Assembly (NCBI GenBank): GCA_964523945.1 | Contig: CAZGBU010000073.1 | Location: 1 to 11,014, forward strand | Reading direction: 5' to 3' | Source: CAKTOF01 sp964523945 | GTDB taxonomy: Bacteria; Bacillota; Clostridia; Oscillospirales; Oscillospiraceae | DNA length: 11,014 nt | Shown: positions 1 through 6,571 of the stretch, piece after piece | Layout of the letters: each line of letters begins with the position of its first letter | Position numbering within the stretch: position 1 is the stretch's first letter | Program-made: the position numbers and the translations under genes | Notes under the pieces: model-generated | What the model saw: the letters and a program-made list of their open reading frames with translations, nothing else | Databases searched by the model: none | What the model was told of the DNA's origin: nothing

Positions 1-5
1 CGTAT

Positions 6-70
6 TTTGTTATAACAAATTTTGTTTTTAAGCATTGGCGTGTCCGTGAAGCCGGTGGTATACTGACCAC
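6..70 (+). promoter_or_regulatory. Predicted promoter and operator-like palindrome of the GRE operon
   Basis: A TATACT -10 box at 59-64 is preceded by TGG (extended -10). A TTGGCG -35-like box lies at 35-40, 18 bases upstream. Just upstream is a perfect 14-bp palindrome, TTTGTTATAACAAA, at 6-19, in an AT-rich stretch that contrasts with the GC-rich surroundings. A second short dyad, GTGGT-N6-ACCAC (55-59 and 66-70), straddles the -10. Transcription would start near 71, leaving a leader of under 20 bases, so control by a DNA-binding regulator is more likely than an RNA leader. No regulator gene is in the window. The promoter is inferred and the palindromes are seen directly. Confidence 0.5.
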
Positions 71-88
71 AAAGGAGGCATGACGCCG

Positions 89-2443
89 ATGAAGTTTGAT
101 GATACACGAATCCGGACGCTGCGCAGCGCCATGCTGGTGCGTCCGTCGATCTGCACAGAGCGCGCGCGTCTGATCACGGAATCGTTCCGTACCACTGAGG
201 GTGAGCCGGCTGCTATCCGCCGCGCGAAAGCATTTGCGCACCTGCTCCGCAACATGACAGTCCGCATCTATCCCGATGAGCTGATCGTCGGCCGGCCGAC
301 GTCGAAGGTGCGCGGCGGCTCCATCAGCCCGGAACTGCAGTGCGACTGGATCCTGGACGAACTTGATTTGCTCTCCACCCGCGATACCGACCCGTTTGAG
401 CCGCTGACCGATGCGGAGAAAGACATCCTGCGCGACGTCGTTCCCTACTGGCAGACACGCAGCCTGCGTGCGCACTGGCGTGAGGAGATTTCCGCACCGG
501 CGCTGGCCATTGACGACCTTTTGATCGGAGGCGGCGCATACTGCGGCAACAACCAATATCCCGGCCATGCCTCAGCAGACTACGCGCAGCTCCTGACATA
601 TGGAACCGATGGCCTGATCGCGCGCGTCGACGAGCGGCTTGCGCGCCCGGCAGACGAAAAACAGCGCGCAGAGCTGACGGCGATGCGTATTTGCCTGGAG
701 GCGCTTGGCGGTTTGGGAGAACGCTACGCCGCGGAAGCCGACCGGATGGCCGTGCTGGAGTCTGATCCGGTGCGGCAGCAGGAGCTGCGCGAAATCGCCG
801 CGGTCTGCCGCGTCGTGCCGCGTCATCCGGCGGGGTCATTCCGCGAAGCCGTCCAGTCTGTCTGGTTTGGCTACTACTGCGTTATGCTCGAAAACTGGGG
901 GACCGGCAACACATTCCTGCGCATTGATCAGTATCTCGAGCCGTATTATCACGCCGACCGGGCACGCGGCCTGACCGATCAGCAGGCGTACGAATATCTG
1001 GCGATGCTGCTTGTCAACTGCAACAGCGCATGCGTCGTCTACAGCGACGCACGCAGCCGCGGCTTCGCCGGCAACAACTCCGGCTGCTCGTTTACCATCG
1101 GCGGCGTCAAGCCGGACGGGTCTTGCGCTGTCAATGAATTGAGCTATCTGGTGCTGGAGGCCGAGCGGAGCGTCAACATGGGATCGGATGATGTCGTCGT
1201 GCGAATTGCTGACAACACACCGGATGCATTCCTGATGGCTGCGTGCGAGGTCGCGCGGGACGGCGGCGGCAAGCTGAAATTCCTTGGCGACAAAACCACA
1301 GTCGAAAACCTGATGCGCTGCGGCATGCCCCGCGAACTGGCCAACGACTACGGCATTGCCGGCTGCACCTCTCCGGAGGTCGCGGGTGTCAGCTATAATA
1401 TTCCCGGCGGCATTATATCTCTCCCGGGCATTCTGGAGCTTGCGCTGAACAACGGCGTGCACCGGCTAACCGGGAAGCAGCTTGGCGTACAGACCGGCGA
1501 TGCCGCTTCATTTGACAGCTACGAGGCGCTGTGGGATGCGTTCTGCGCACAGGTACGCCATGTGATTCCGTTGTGTCATGAAATCAAAGACCTGGACAAG
1601 GAGATGTTCTCCCGCTATGCGCCGAGTCCGTTCCAGTCATCCCTGCTGCCCTGCTGCATCGCGTCCGGAACCGATGTGATTGACGGCGGCACGCATCCGT
1701 ATGACACATTTGCCATGTCGATGGCCGGCGCGCCGAACGTGGGCGACTCGCTTGCCGCCATCCGCCGTCTGGTCTTTGAGGAGCGCCGCGTCACCATGCC
1801 GCAAATTCTTGAGGCGATCGCGCATAACTTTGATGGATACGAGGATCTGCGGGCGCTGCTGATCCGCCAACCGAAGTTTGGCAATAACGATCCATACGTC
1901 GATTCGATTGTCAACGATGTGCTGCGCGTTGTCTCCGATGCGATCACAGCGGCGCCCAGCTTCCATGGCGCCGGTTCGACCGCTGCGGCTGCCGCCGTGA
2001 CGGCAAACGTCGGGCTCGGCATGGTGCTCGGCGCGACGCCGGACGGCCGCCTGGCTGGTGAGCCAATCTCTGAGGGCGGGATCTCGCCGTCTCAGGGCCG
2101 CAACAGCGCCGGCCCCACCGCGACGATGCTCTCTGTCGCAGGCTTGGATCACAGCAAGATGCTGCACGGCGAAGTGCTGAACCTGCGCATGAATCCGGAT
2201 GCTGTCGCCACCGATGAAAAACTGCGTAAATTTAAGGCGATGATCCGAACGTATGTCGATGCAGGCGGCTTCCTGGTGCAGTTCAACATCGTATCGACCG
2301 AAACGCTGCGCGATGCGCAGGTCCATCCGGAGCAGCACCGTGACCTGGTCGTGCGTGTAGCGACCTATGCCGCATATTTCGTCGAGCTTGGGCCGGAACT
2401 GCAGAATGACATCATTCACAGATTGGAGTTTTCCGAATGCTGA
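89..2443 (+). CDS. Glycyl radical enzyme (PFL/glycerol-dehydratase-like) of unknown substrate, with Thr at the glycyl radical site
   Basis: This 784-residue protein has the normal length and order of a glycyl radical enzyme of the formate acetyltransferase/diol dehydratase type. The N-terminal PFL-like barrel includes ELIVGRPT and the block from FREAVQSVWFG to RIDQYLEPYY. The active-site Cys is residue 426 in GIAGCTSPE (codon 1364-1366). A GATPDGRLAGEPISEGGISPSQG block follows, and the C-terminal Gly_radical domain starts at VQFNIVSTETLRDAQ. Two residues are odd. The family glycine in R-V-x-G-Y is Thr759 (RVATYAAYF, codon ACC 2363-2365). The Glu that normally sits two residues after the Cys in eliminases is absent, as in X-succinate synthases. 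No frameshift or stop is seen. The ATG at 89 is chosen because AAAGGAGG (71-78) is 10 bases before it; the in-frame ATG at 80 would be only 1 base away. It is followed by its activase with a 7-base overlap. Family membership is sure. The substrate, and whether it is active, are unknown. Confidence 0.93.
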   Translation: MKFDDTRIRTLRSAMLVRPSICTERARLITESFRTTEGEPAAIRRAKAFAHLLRNMTVRIYPDELIVGRPTSKVRGGSISPELQCDWILDELDLLSTRDTDPFEPLTDAEKDILRDVVPYWQTRSLRAHWREEISAPALAIDDLLIGGGAYCGNNQYPGHASADYAQLLTYGTDGLIARVDERLARPADEKQRAELTAMRICLEALGGLGERYAAEADRMAVLESDPVRQQELREIAAVCRVVPRHPAGSFREAVQSVWFGYYCVMLENWGTGNTFLRIDQYLEPYYHADRARGLTDQQAYEYLAMLLVNCNSACVVYSDARSRGFAGNNSGCSFTIGGVKPDGSCAVNELSYLVLEAERSVNMGSDDVVVRIADNTPDAFLMAACEVARDGGGKLKFLGDKTTVENLMRCGMPRELANDYGIAGCTSPEVAGVSYNIPGGIISLPGILELALNNGVHRLTGKQLGVQTGDAASFDSYEALWDAFCAQVRHVIPLCHEIKDLDKEMFSRYAPSPFQSSLLPCCIASGTDVIDGGTHPYDTFAMSMAGAPNVGDSLAAIRRLVFEERRVTMPQILEAIAHNFDGYEDLRALLIRQPKFGNNDPYVDSIVNDVLRVVSDAITAAPSFHGAGSTAAAAAVTANVGLGMVLGATPDGRLAGEPISEGGISPSQGRNSAGPTATMLSVAGLDHSKMLHGEVLNLRMNPDAVATDEKLRKFKAMIRTYVDAGGFLVQFNIVSTETLRDAQVHPEQHRDLVVRVATYAAYFVELGPELQNDIIHRLEFSEC

Positions 2444-3345
2444 AGCAGAGCGCAATAGGCCTGATCTTCAATATTGTACACGGTTCCTTTGTCGACGGCT
2501 GGGGCATCCGCACAACCGTCTTTCTAAAAGGCTGTCCGCTGCGCTGCCAGTGGTGCTGCAATCCGGAGAGCCAATGCGCCAGGCCGGAACTGCAGTTTAT
2601 CGCCGAGCACTGCACCGGCTGCGGCAAGTGTGTGCCACACTGCCCGGCAGGCGCGCTGTCGATGCAGGATGGGAAACTGCTCATTGATCGAAACGCATGC
2701 AACGGCTGCGGGAACTGTGTCGCGGCATGCTGGCCGGGCGCACTGGAAATCTGGGGAAAAGAGCGAACAGCGGAAGATGTGTTCGAAGAGTGCCGCAGGG
2801 ATGCTGCCTTTTACCGGCAATCGGGCGGCGGCGTCACGCTCTCAGGCGGCGAGCCGACAATGCAGCCGGCATTCTGTCTGGAAATGATCGATCGTTGCAG
2901 CGCTGAGGGCATTCCGGTCGCCATTGACACCTGCGGTCAGGTCACAACGGCCGCCGGCATTGAGGTGCTGCGCCGCGCGGATCTCCTTCTGTTCGACATC
3001 AAGGGACTTGACCCGGAACGCCATCGTGTTAACACCGGCGTCACGAACGATGTCATCCAGAGAAATCTGCGCATGGTCGACGAACTGGGGAAGGACGTCA
3101 TCATTCGCTATCCCGTCATCCCAAATCACAATCAGTCGGAGGCCGAGACAATTGCCACATTTCTCTCTGGGCTGCACTGCGTGCGACGGGTTGATCTGAT
3201 TCCCTATCACAATTATGGCAGCGGAAAATACGAACAGCTCGGCCGCAGCTTTGCGCTGTGCGAGGCGCCGATCCCAAACGACGAACAGTCCCGCCTGCTG
3301 CGCCTGTTTTGCGATCACGGCCTGACCGCTCAGCTTGGCGGATGA
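2437..3345 (+). CDS. Glycyl radical enzyme activating protein (radical SAM, two ferredoxin-type clusters)
   Basis: This enzyme would use S-adenosylmethionine and a [4Fe-4S] cluster to abstract a hydrogen from the glycine of its partner GRE. At 302 residues it is the usual length for the group with an inserted ferredoxin domain. The radical SAM CxxxCxxC motif is Cys33, Cys37 and Cys40 in GCPLRCQWCCNPES. Two more clusters are predicted from Cys59/62/65/69 and Cys88/91/94/98 (two CxxCxxCxxxC repeats). The SAM-binding GGE motif is Gly137-Glu139 in VTLSGGEPT. DIKGLDPERH and VIRYPVIPNHN are also typical. All catalytic residues expected are present. The start ATG lies inside the end of the GRE gene, with GGAG at 2425-2428, which implies translational coupling and a dedicated pair. 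This sits oddly with the missing glycine in the partner. Confidence 0.95.
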   Translation: MLKQSAIGLIFNIVHGSFVDGWGIRTTVFLKGCPLRCQWCCNPESQCARPELQFIAEHCTGCGKCVPHCPAGALSMQDGKLLIDRNACNGCGNCVAACWPGALEIWGKERTAEDVFEECRRDAAFYRQSGGGVTLSGGEPTMQPAFCLEMIDRCSAEGIPVAIDTCGQVTTAAGIEVLRRADLLLFDIKGLDPERHRVNTGVTNDVIQRNLRMVDELGKDVIIRYPVIPNHNQSEAETIATFLSGLHCVRRVDLIPYHNYGSGKYEQLGRSFALCEAPIPNDEQSRLLRLFCDHGLTAQLGG

Positions 3346-3403
3346 TCCCAGCATACCCAGATTTCAAAAAGCGCTTCAAACCAACAAACCGCTCAGATAT
3401 GCT

Positions 3404-3440
3404 GCGGCGCGCCGGTGATTCCGGCGCGCCGCTCTTGCTT
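3404..3440 (+). terminator. Hairpin terminator of the GRE operon
   Basis: A perfect 12-bp stem, GCGGCGCGCCGG (3404-3415) with CCGGCGCGCCGC (3421-3432), closes on a TGATT loop and is followed by a T-rich TCTTGCTT. It lies between the convergent activase and uridine phosphorylase genes. The T tract is on the plus strand only, so it mainly serves the GRE operon; the minus-strand transcript would form the same hairpin without a good U run. Confidence 0.85.
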
Positions 3441-3442
3441 GA

Positions 3443-4213
3443 TTAAGATTTGTTCTGATCCCAATCGATCAGCAGCCGCAGCGCCTGAACCGCACAGCGA
3501 ACGGCAAGCGCCGGATCATGGCACGAGGGATCATGCAGGCCGGCCGCAGCGCGCTCCTGATTCCACACAACAGAAAACACGCTGCCACAGCGCACGCCGA
3601 GCGAACTGGCGCAGACAAACAGAGCAGCTGACTCCATCTCCGAGGCCTTGACGCCCAAGCGGCGCCACGCCTCCCACTTTTCCAGCAGCGCGGCTGCGAC
3701 CGGCATACGGGCTGGACTGTGCTGGCCATAAAAGGAATCCTTGCACTGGACGATCCCGCAATGAAACGGTGCGCCCAATCGCTGCGCCGCCTGCCGCAGC
3801 GCGAGCGTCACATCCAGATCAGCAGCCGCAGGGAACTCGATCGGCGCATATTCGCGGCTTGTGCCCTCATGGCGGACAGCCGCCGTCGCAATGACGAGAT
3901 CGCCCGCACAGACCGACCGATCAATCCCGCCGCAGGTGCCGACACGGAGAAAGGTATGTGCGCCGAGCAGGTGCAGCTCTTCCATTGCAATCACTGCCGA
4001 CGGTCCCCCGATCCCGGTTGAGGTGACGGAGACGGTCTGCCCGTTTAGCGTGCCCGTCCACGTCTCAAATTCGCGGTTGCGGCGCACAAAGCGCGCTGTG
4101 TCAAACTGCGCCGCGATTGCCTCGCAGCGCCCCGGATCACCGGGAAGCAGCACATAGCCGCCCACCTCACCTGGCGCGCAGTCGATGTGATATTGCCGTT
4201 CGGTGACATCCAT
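3443..4213 (-). CDS. udp: Uridine phosphorylase (NP-I family nucleoside phosphorylase)
   Basis: It would cleave uridine (possibly deoxyuridine) with phosphate to uracil and (deoxy)ribose-1-phosphate in cytoplasmic pyrimidine salvage. The 256-residue protein follows the remembered E. coli Udp sequence along its length. It has phosphate-site GDPGR (25-29), Arg47 in NREFETW, STGIGGPS (65-72), FLRVGTCGG (88-96, with Arg90 and Thr93), and the ribose-binding EMES motif in KASEMESAAL. A DSFYGQ segment corresponds to the uracil-recognising DTFYPGQ region, which favours uridine over purine specificity. The ATG at 4213 is chosen because AAAGGAGG (4221-4228) precedes it by 7 bases; the reading frame is open further upstream, but that part overlaps the preceding gene in another frame. 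It is the last gene of a three-gene operon, 13 bases after the 79-residue gene. Confidence 0.88.
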   Translation of the reverse strand: MDVTERQYHIDCAPGEVGGYVLLPGDPGRCEAIAAQFDTARFVRRNREFETWTGTLNGQTVSVTSTGIGGPSAVIAMEELHLLGAHTFLRVGTCGGIDRSVCAGDLVIATAAVRHEGTSREYAPIEFPAAADLDVTLALRQAAQRLGAPFHCGIVQCKDSFYGQHSPARMPVAAALLEKWEAWRRLGVKASEMESAALFVCASSLGVRCGSVFSVVWNQERAAAGLHDPSCHDPALAVRCAVQALRLLIDWDQNKS

Positions 4214-4226
4214 GTGGGTTCCTCCT

Positions 4227-4466
4227 TTATCGGTTCTCTTCCAGCCAGGCACGCAGAGAAGCCAGACCCTCGGCGCTGAGCGAGAACTCCTGCGTGCTTT
4301 CCATCTCACTTTTTTCATAGCAGAACTTTCCGTGCCACAACTCGGCGCGGATTGTATCCGCCGACGGCGTAAGCATGAAGCGCAGCAGGCCTGCGCTTCC
4401 GGAAAAGGCATTGCCGTTTTCAAATGCGTGCAGCGTTGGCAGATAGATTTCATTGATCTCGTCCAT
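4227..4466 (-). CDS. Small protein of unknown function between pentapeptide-repeat and nucleoside phosphorylase genes
   Basis: This is a 79-residue soluble acidic protein with no signal peptide or membrane segment and no domain I can name. It opens with MDEINEIYLPTLHAFENG, has a middle part that looks like beta strands (LLRFMLTP, IRAELWHGKFCYE), and ends in a probable helix (AEGLASLRAWLEENR). A single Cys lies in KFCYEKSEMES. It is believed real because a strong AGGAGG (4471-4476) sits 4 bases from the start, and because it fits exactly between its neighbours: 9 bases after the upstream gene, with its stop codon overlapping the downstream ribosome binding site. Codon use matches the region. 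Co-translation suggests a role linked to the phosphorylase or the pentapeptide-repeat protein, but no function can be claimed. Confidence 0.82.
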   Translation of the reverse strand: MDEINEIYLPTLHAFENGNAFSGSAGLLRFMLTPSADTIRAELWHGKFCYEKSEMESTQEFSLSAEGLASLRAWLEENR

Positions 4467-4475
4467 CGTTTCCTC

Positions 4476-5084
4476 CTATCGGATCACAAGACCGAGCAGC
4501 GCGGCCAGATCGGCAGCCTGCTCGCGCGTGACGATCACGCCGCGAAGCGTCTCGGCCGTGAAAACCGCGCCGGACAGATCGCATGCGCGCAGATCTGCCC
4601 CGTGCAGCGCTGTACGCTGGAACTCAGCGCGGGTGAAGTCGGTTTCAAACGTACATTCACGCAGCTGCGCCTGGAAAAAGGACGCCTCCTGAAAACTGCC
4701 GCCGGTCAGGCGGCACTTTTTGTAGCTTGCATCGGCATGGTTGGAGTATGCACATAAGCACGAATCGAACGTAACGCCGGAACCATACGCGCCGCGGAAA
4801 TCCGCACCGCTCAGCCGGCATCCGGAAAAAGCAGTGTCTTTCAGGCTGCTCCCGCGGAAATCTGCCCCGGACAGGTCACAGTCGACAAAGCGACACTGAA
4901 AAAACATCGTCCCGGCAAATACCGCACCGGCCAGCCGGCAGGACGTAAACATGCAGCCGTCGGCTGTCTCGTCCCGAAATACGGTGCCGGGCGCCGCTTC
5001 GCCGAAAAACGATACACCGCACAGCACGTCGCCATGTTCCACCGCTGCATTCAGCGCATGCAGCAGCGGATCTGCCTGCGTCAT
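4476..5084 (-). CDS. Pentapeptide-repeat protein
   Basis: This 202-residue protein has tandem pentapeptide repeats (A-D/N-L/F-x-x type) from about residue 35 to 185, for example LSGADFRGSSLKDTAF, LSGADFRGA and LHGADLRACDLSGAVF. They should fold into a right-handed quadrilateral beta helix. The C-terminal tail, LRGVIVTREQAADLAALLGL, is a common ending in this family. It carries 11 Cys, many in a CRL/CRF/CDL repeat position (TSCRL, FQCRF, VDCDL, SGCRL, KKCRL, RACDL), so they would stack on one face of the helix. Known relatives include DNA gyrase-protecting Qnr and McbG proteins, but this function cannot be inferred from repeats alone. The start at 5084 follows AAGGAGGGG with 5 bases between; an upstream in-frame start would contain that site. 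It is the first gene of the operon leading to udp. Confidence 0.88.
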   Translation of the reverse strand: MTQADPLLHALNAAVEHGDVLCGVSFFGEAAPGTVFRDETADGCMFTSCRLAGAVFAGTMFFQCRFVDCDLSGADFRGSSLKDTAFSGCRLSGADFRGAYGSGVTFDSCLCAYSNHADASYKKCRLTGGSFQEASFFQAQLRECTFETDFTRAEFQRTALHGADLRACDLSGAVFTAETLRGVIVTREQAADLAALLGLVIR

Positions 5085-5104
5085 GTGATCCCCTCCTTCA
5101 GATG

Positions 5105-5133
5105 ATTGTAGCACATCCGTGCAGCCGCGTCCA
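5105..5133 (-). promoter_or_regulatory. Predicted sigma-70-type promoter of the pentapeptide-repeat/udp operon
   Basis: Read on the minus strand, a TGGACG -35 box (5128-5133) is followed by a 17-base spacer and a TACAAT -10 (5105-5110) preceded by TGC. Transcription would start about 15 bases before the 5084 start codon. Confidence 0.65.
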
Positions 5134-5135
5134 CA

Positions 5136-5164
5136 TTGACATTATCCCTGTTTCGTGCTACGAT
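5136..5164 (+). promoter_or_regulatory. Predicted sigma-70-type promoter of the MATE gene
   Basis: A perfect TTGACA (5136-5141), a 17-base spacer and TACGAT (5159-5164) with a TGC extended -10 point to transcription starting near 5171. This rules out the earlier GTG at 5155, which lies inside the spacer. The -35 box is two bases from the divergent minus-strand -35. Confidence 0.75.
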
Positions 5165-5193
5165 TTTTTCGTATGACAGAAAGTAGGAAGCAT

Positions 5194-6537
5194 ATGGCGC
5201 ACCAACTGGACTTGACCGAGGGCGTGATCTGGAGAAAGTTGCTCCGGTTTTCTGTCCCGATTATTCTCTCGTCTCTGCTGCAGGCAGCTTATTCCCTGGC
5301 TGACACCATCATCGCCGGGCGCATGATCGGCACAAGCGCAATCTCCGCCATCAACAACGCCAGCCAGATTACCACGATTCTGACGCAGGTAATCATCGGC
5401 GTCACCGCCGGCGGCAACATCCTGATGAGTCAGTACTTCGGCGCGCGTCAGCACGAGGACCGAAAGCGTGCCGGCACGACACTGCTGCTGATTGGTCTGA
5501 TCGCCGGCGTGGTATGCGCGGCGATATTCCGTATCTTTTCCCGCGAAATGCTGACTTTGATCGACTGTCCGGCCATTGATGAGGCGGAGGACTATTTGAA
5601 CGTCTGTGCCTATGGCATCGTCGCAGTGTTCGGCTATAACTGTCTGTCTGCAATGATCCGCGCCGTTGGCAATTCCCGCCTGCCGCTGATCTGTGTCGCG
5701 GTGACTGCGGCGGTCAACGTCGTGCTTGACCTTATTTTGATCGGTCCGGCCGGGATGGGTACGGCCGGTGCCGCGCTTGCAACGATCATCGCCCAGTATT
5801 GCAGCTTTTTTGCTGCGCTTATCTATGCGCTGCGTGCACCAGATGCGTTTGGTCTGCGCCTACGCGCGCTGCGGATTGATAGGGCCAAGCTGGCGCAGAC
5901 CATGCGGCTCGGTATCCCCTGTGCCGTACAGATGACGGCAGCCGGACTCTCCTGGCTTGCTATTACATTTCTGGTCAATGAGCATGGGCTGGAGGCCTCC
6001 GCTGCCAGCGGCATCAACACAAAGATCAAAGATTTCTGCCAGCTGTTTTCGGTTGGTATGTCAAGCGCCGCTGCGACGATGATTGCGCAGTGCGTCGGTG
6101 CGCGGCAGTACGACCGCTGCCGTAAAGTGCTCTACACCGCAATGCGTTGGGCGGTCTGTGCGTCGATTCTGATTCTGGCCGTTGTCGAACTGACTGCGCC
6201 GGTTCTTGTCTCGATCTTTACCGACGAACCGGTCACCGCAGGCTATGCAGTCTTAAATCTGCGCATCGAGACAGTCGGGCAGATCTTTTACGCCAGCTTC
6301 CTGGTCTATCACGCGCTGGCGCTTGGTGCCGGGCAGCCGCTGTATGTCCTTGGATCGAGCTTTCTCAACTGCATCGCCGTTCGGCTTGTGCTCTCGCTGA
6401 TCTTTAATCATTTGTGGGGGCTGACCGGGATCTACTGGGCCTGTCTGATCGCCCCGGCTTCATCAGTACTGCTCGGCATCTGGTATGAACGCAGCGGATT
6501 TTGGATGAAAAAGCTTCCACAGGCAGAATCAGAATGA
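5194..6537 (+). CDS. MATE family multidrug/toxin efflux transporter
   Basis: This integral membrane protein of 447 residues would export cationic or amphiphilic compounds in exchange for Na+ or H+. It has about 12 hydrophobic segments in two homologous halves of six. The first half begins LLRFSVPIILSSLLQAAYSLADTIIAG. The second begins at about residue 230 with MRLGIPCAVQMTAAG. Family marks include ADTIIAGRMIG, the repeated GARQ loops after TM2 and TM8, IRAVGNSRLPL, and GPAGMGTAGAALATIIAQ. Of the in-frame ATGs at 5173 and 5194, the later one is preferred: TAGGAAG lies 4-9 bases before it, it begins the family-typical N terminus (LTEGVIWRKLLRF), and 5173 would leave almost no leader. It is monocistronic with its own terminator. 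The substrate is unknown. Confidence 0.92.
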   Translation: MAHQLDLTEGVIWRKLLRFSVPIILSSLLQAAYSLADTIIAGRMIGTSAISAINNASQITTILTQVIIGVTAGGNILMSQYFGARQHEDRKRAGTTLLLIGLIAGVVCAAIFRIFSREMLTLIDCPAIDEAEDYLNVCAYGIVAVFGYNCLSAMIRAVGNSRLPLICVAVTAAVNVVLDLILIGPAGMGTAGAALATIIAQYCSFFAALIYALRAPDAFGLRLRALRIDRAKLAQTMRLGIPCAVQMTAAGLSWLAITFLVNEHGLEASAASGINTKIKDFCQLFSVGMSSAAATMIAQCVGARQYDRCRKVLYTAMRWAVCASILILAVVELTAPVLVSIFTDEPVTAGYAVLNLRIETVGQIFYASFLVYHALALGAGQPLYVLGSSFLNCIAVRLVLSLIFNHLWGLTGIYWACLIAPASSVLLGIWYERSGFWMKKLPQAESE

Positions 6538-6538
6538 G

Positions 6539-6571
6539 AGCCGGCGCTGACAGCGCCGGCTCATTGCTTTT
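6539..6571 (+). terminator. Hairpin terminator between MATE and xpt
   Basis: AGCCGGCGC (6539-6547) pairs with GCGCCGGCT (6553-6561) around a TGACA loop, followed by CATTGCTTTT. It begins 2 bases after the MATE stop codon. It lies between convergent genes, but the T run favours the plus strand. Confidence 0.85.

Noticed and set aside
80..88. ATG at 80 as the GRE start
   Set aside because: It lies 1 base from the AAAGGAGG ribosome binding site. The ATG at 89 has normal spacing.
1637..2455. A 272-codon open frame on the minus strand within the GRE gene
   Set aside because: It is a shadow of the GRE coding frame, with no ribosome binding site or recognisable domain.
4214..4453. An 80-residue N-terminal extension of uridine phosphorylase
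   Set aside because: It overlaps the 79-residue gene in another frame. The family N terminus and the AAAGGAGG site fix the start at 4213.
4203..4757. A 184-codon plus-strand frame over the small gene and pentapeptide gene
   Set aside because: The minus-strand genes have strong ribosome binding sites, contiguous operon spacing and clear repeats. This frame has no such support.
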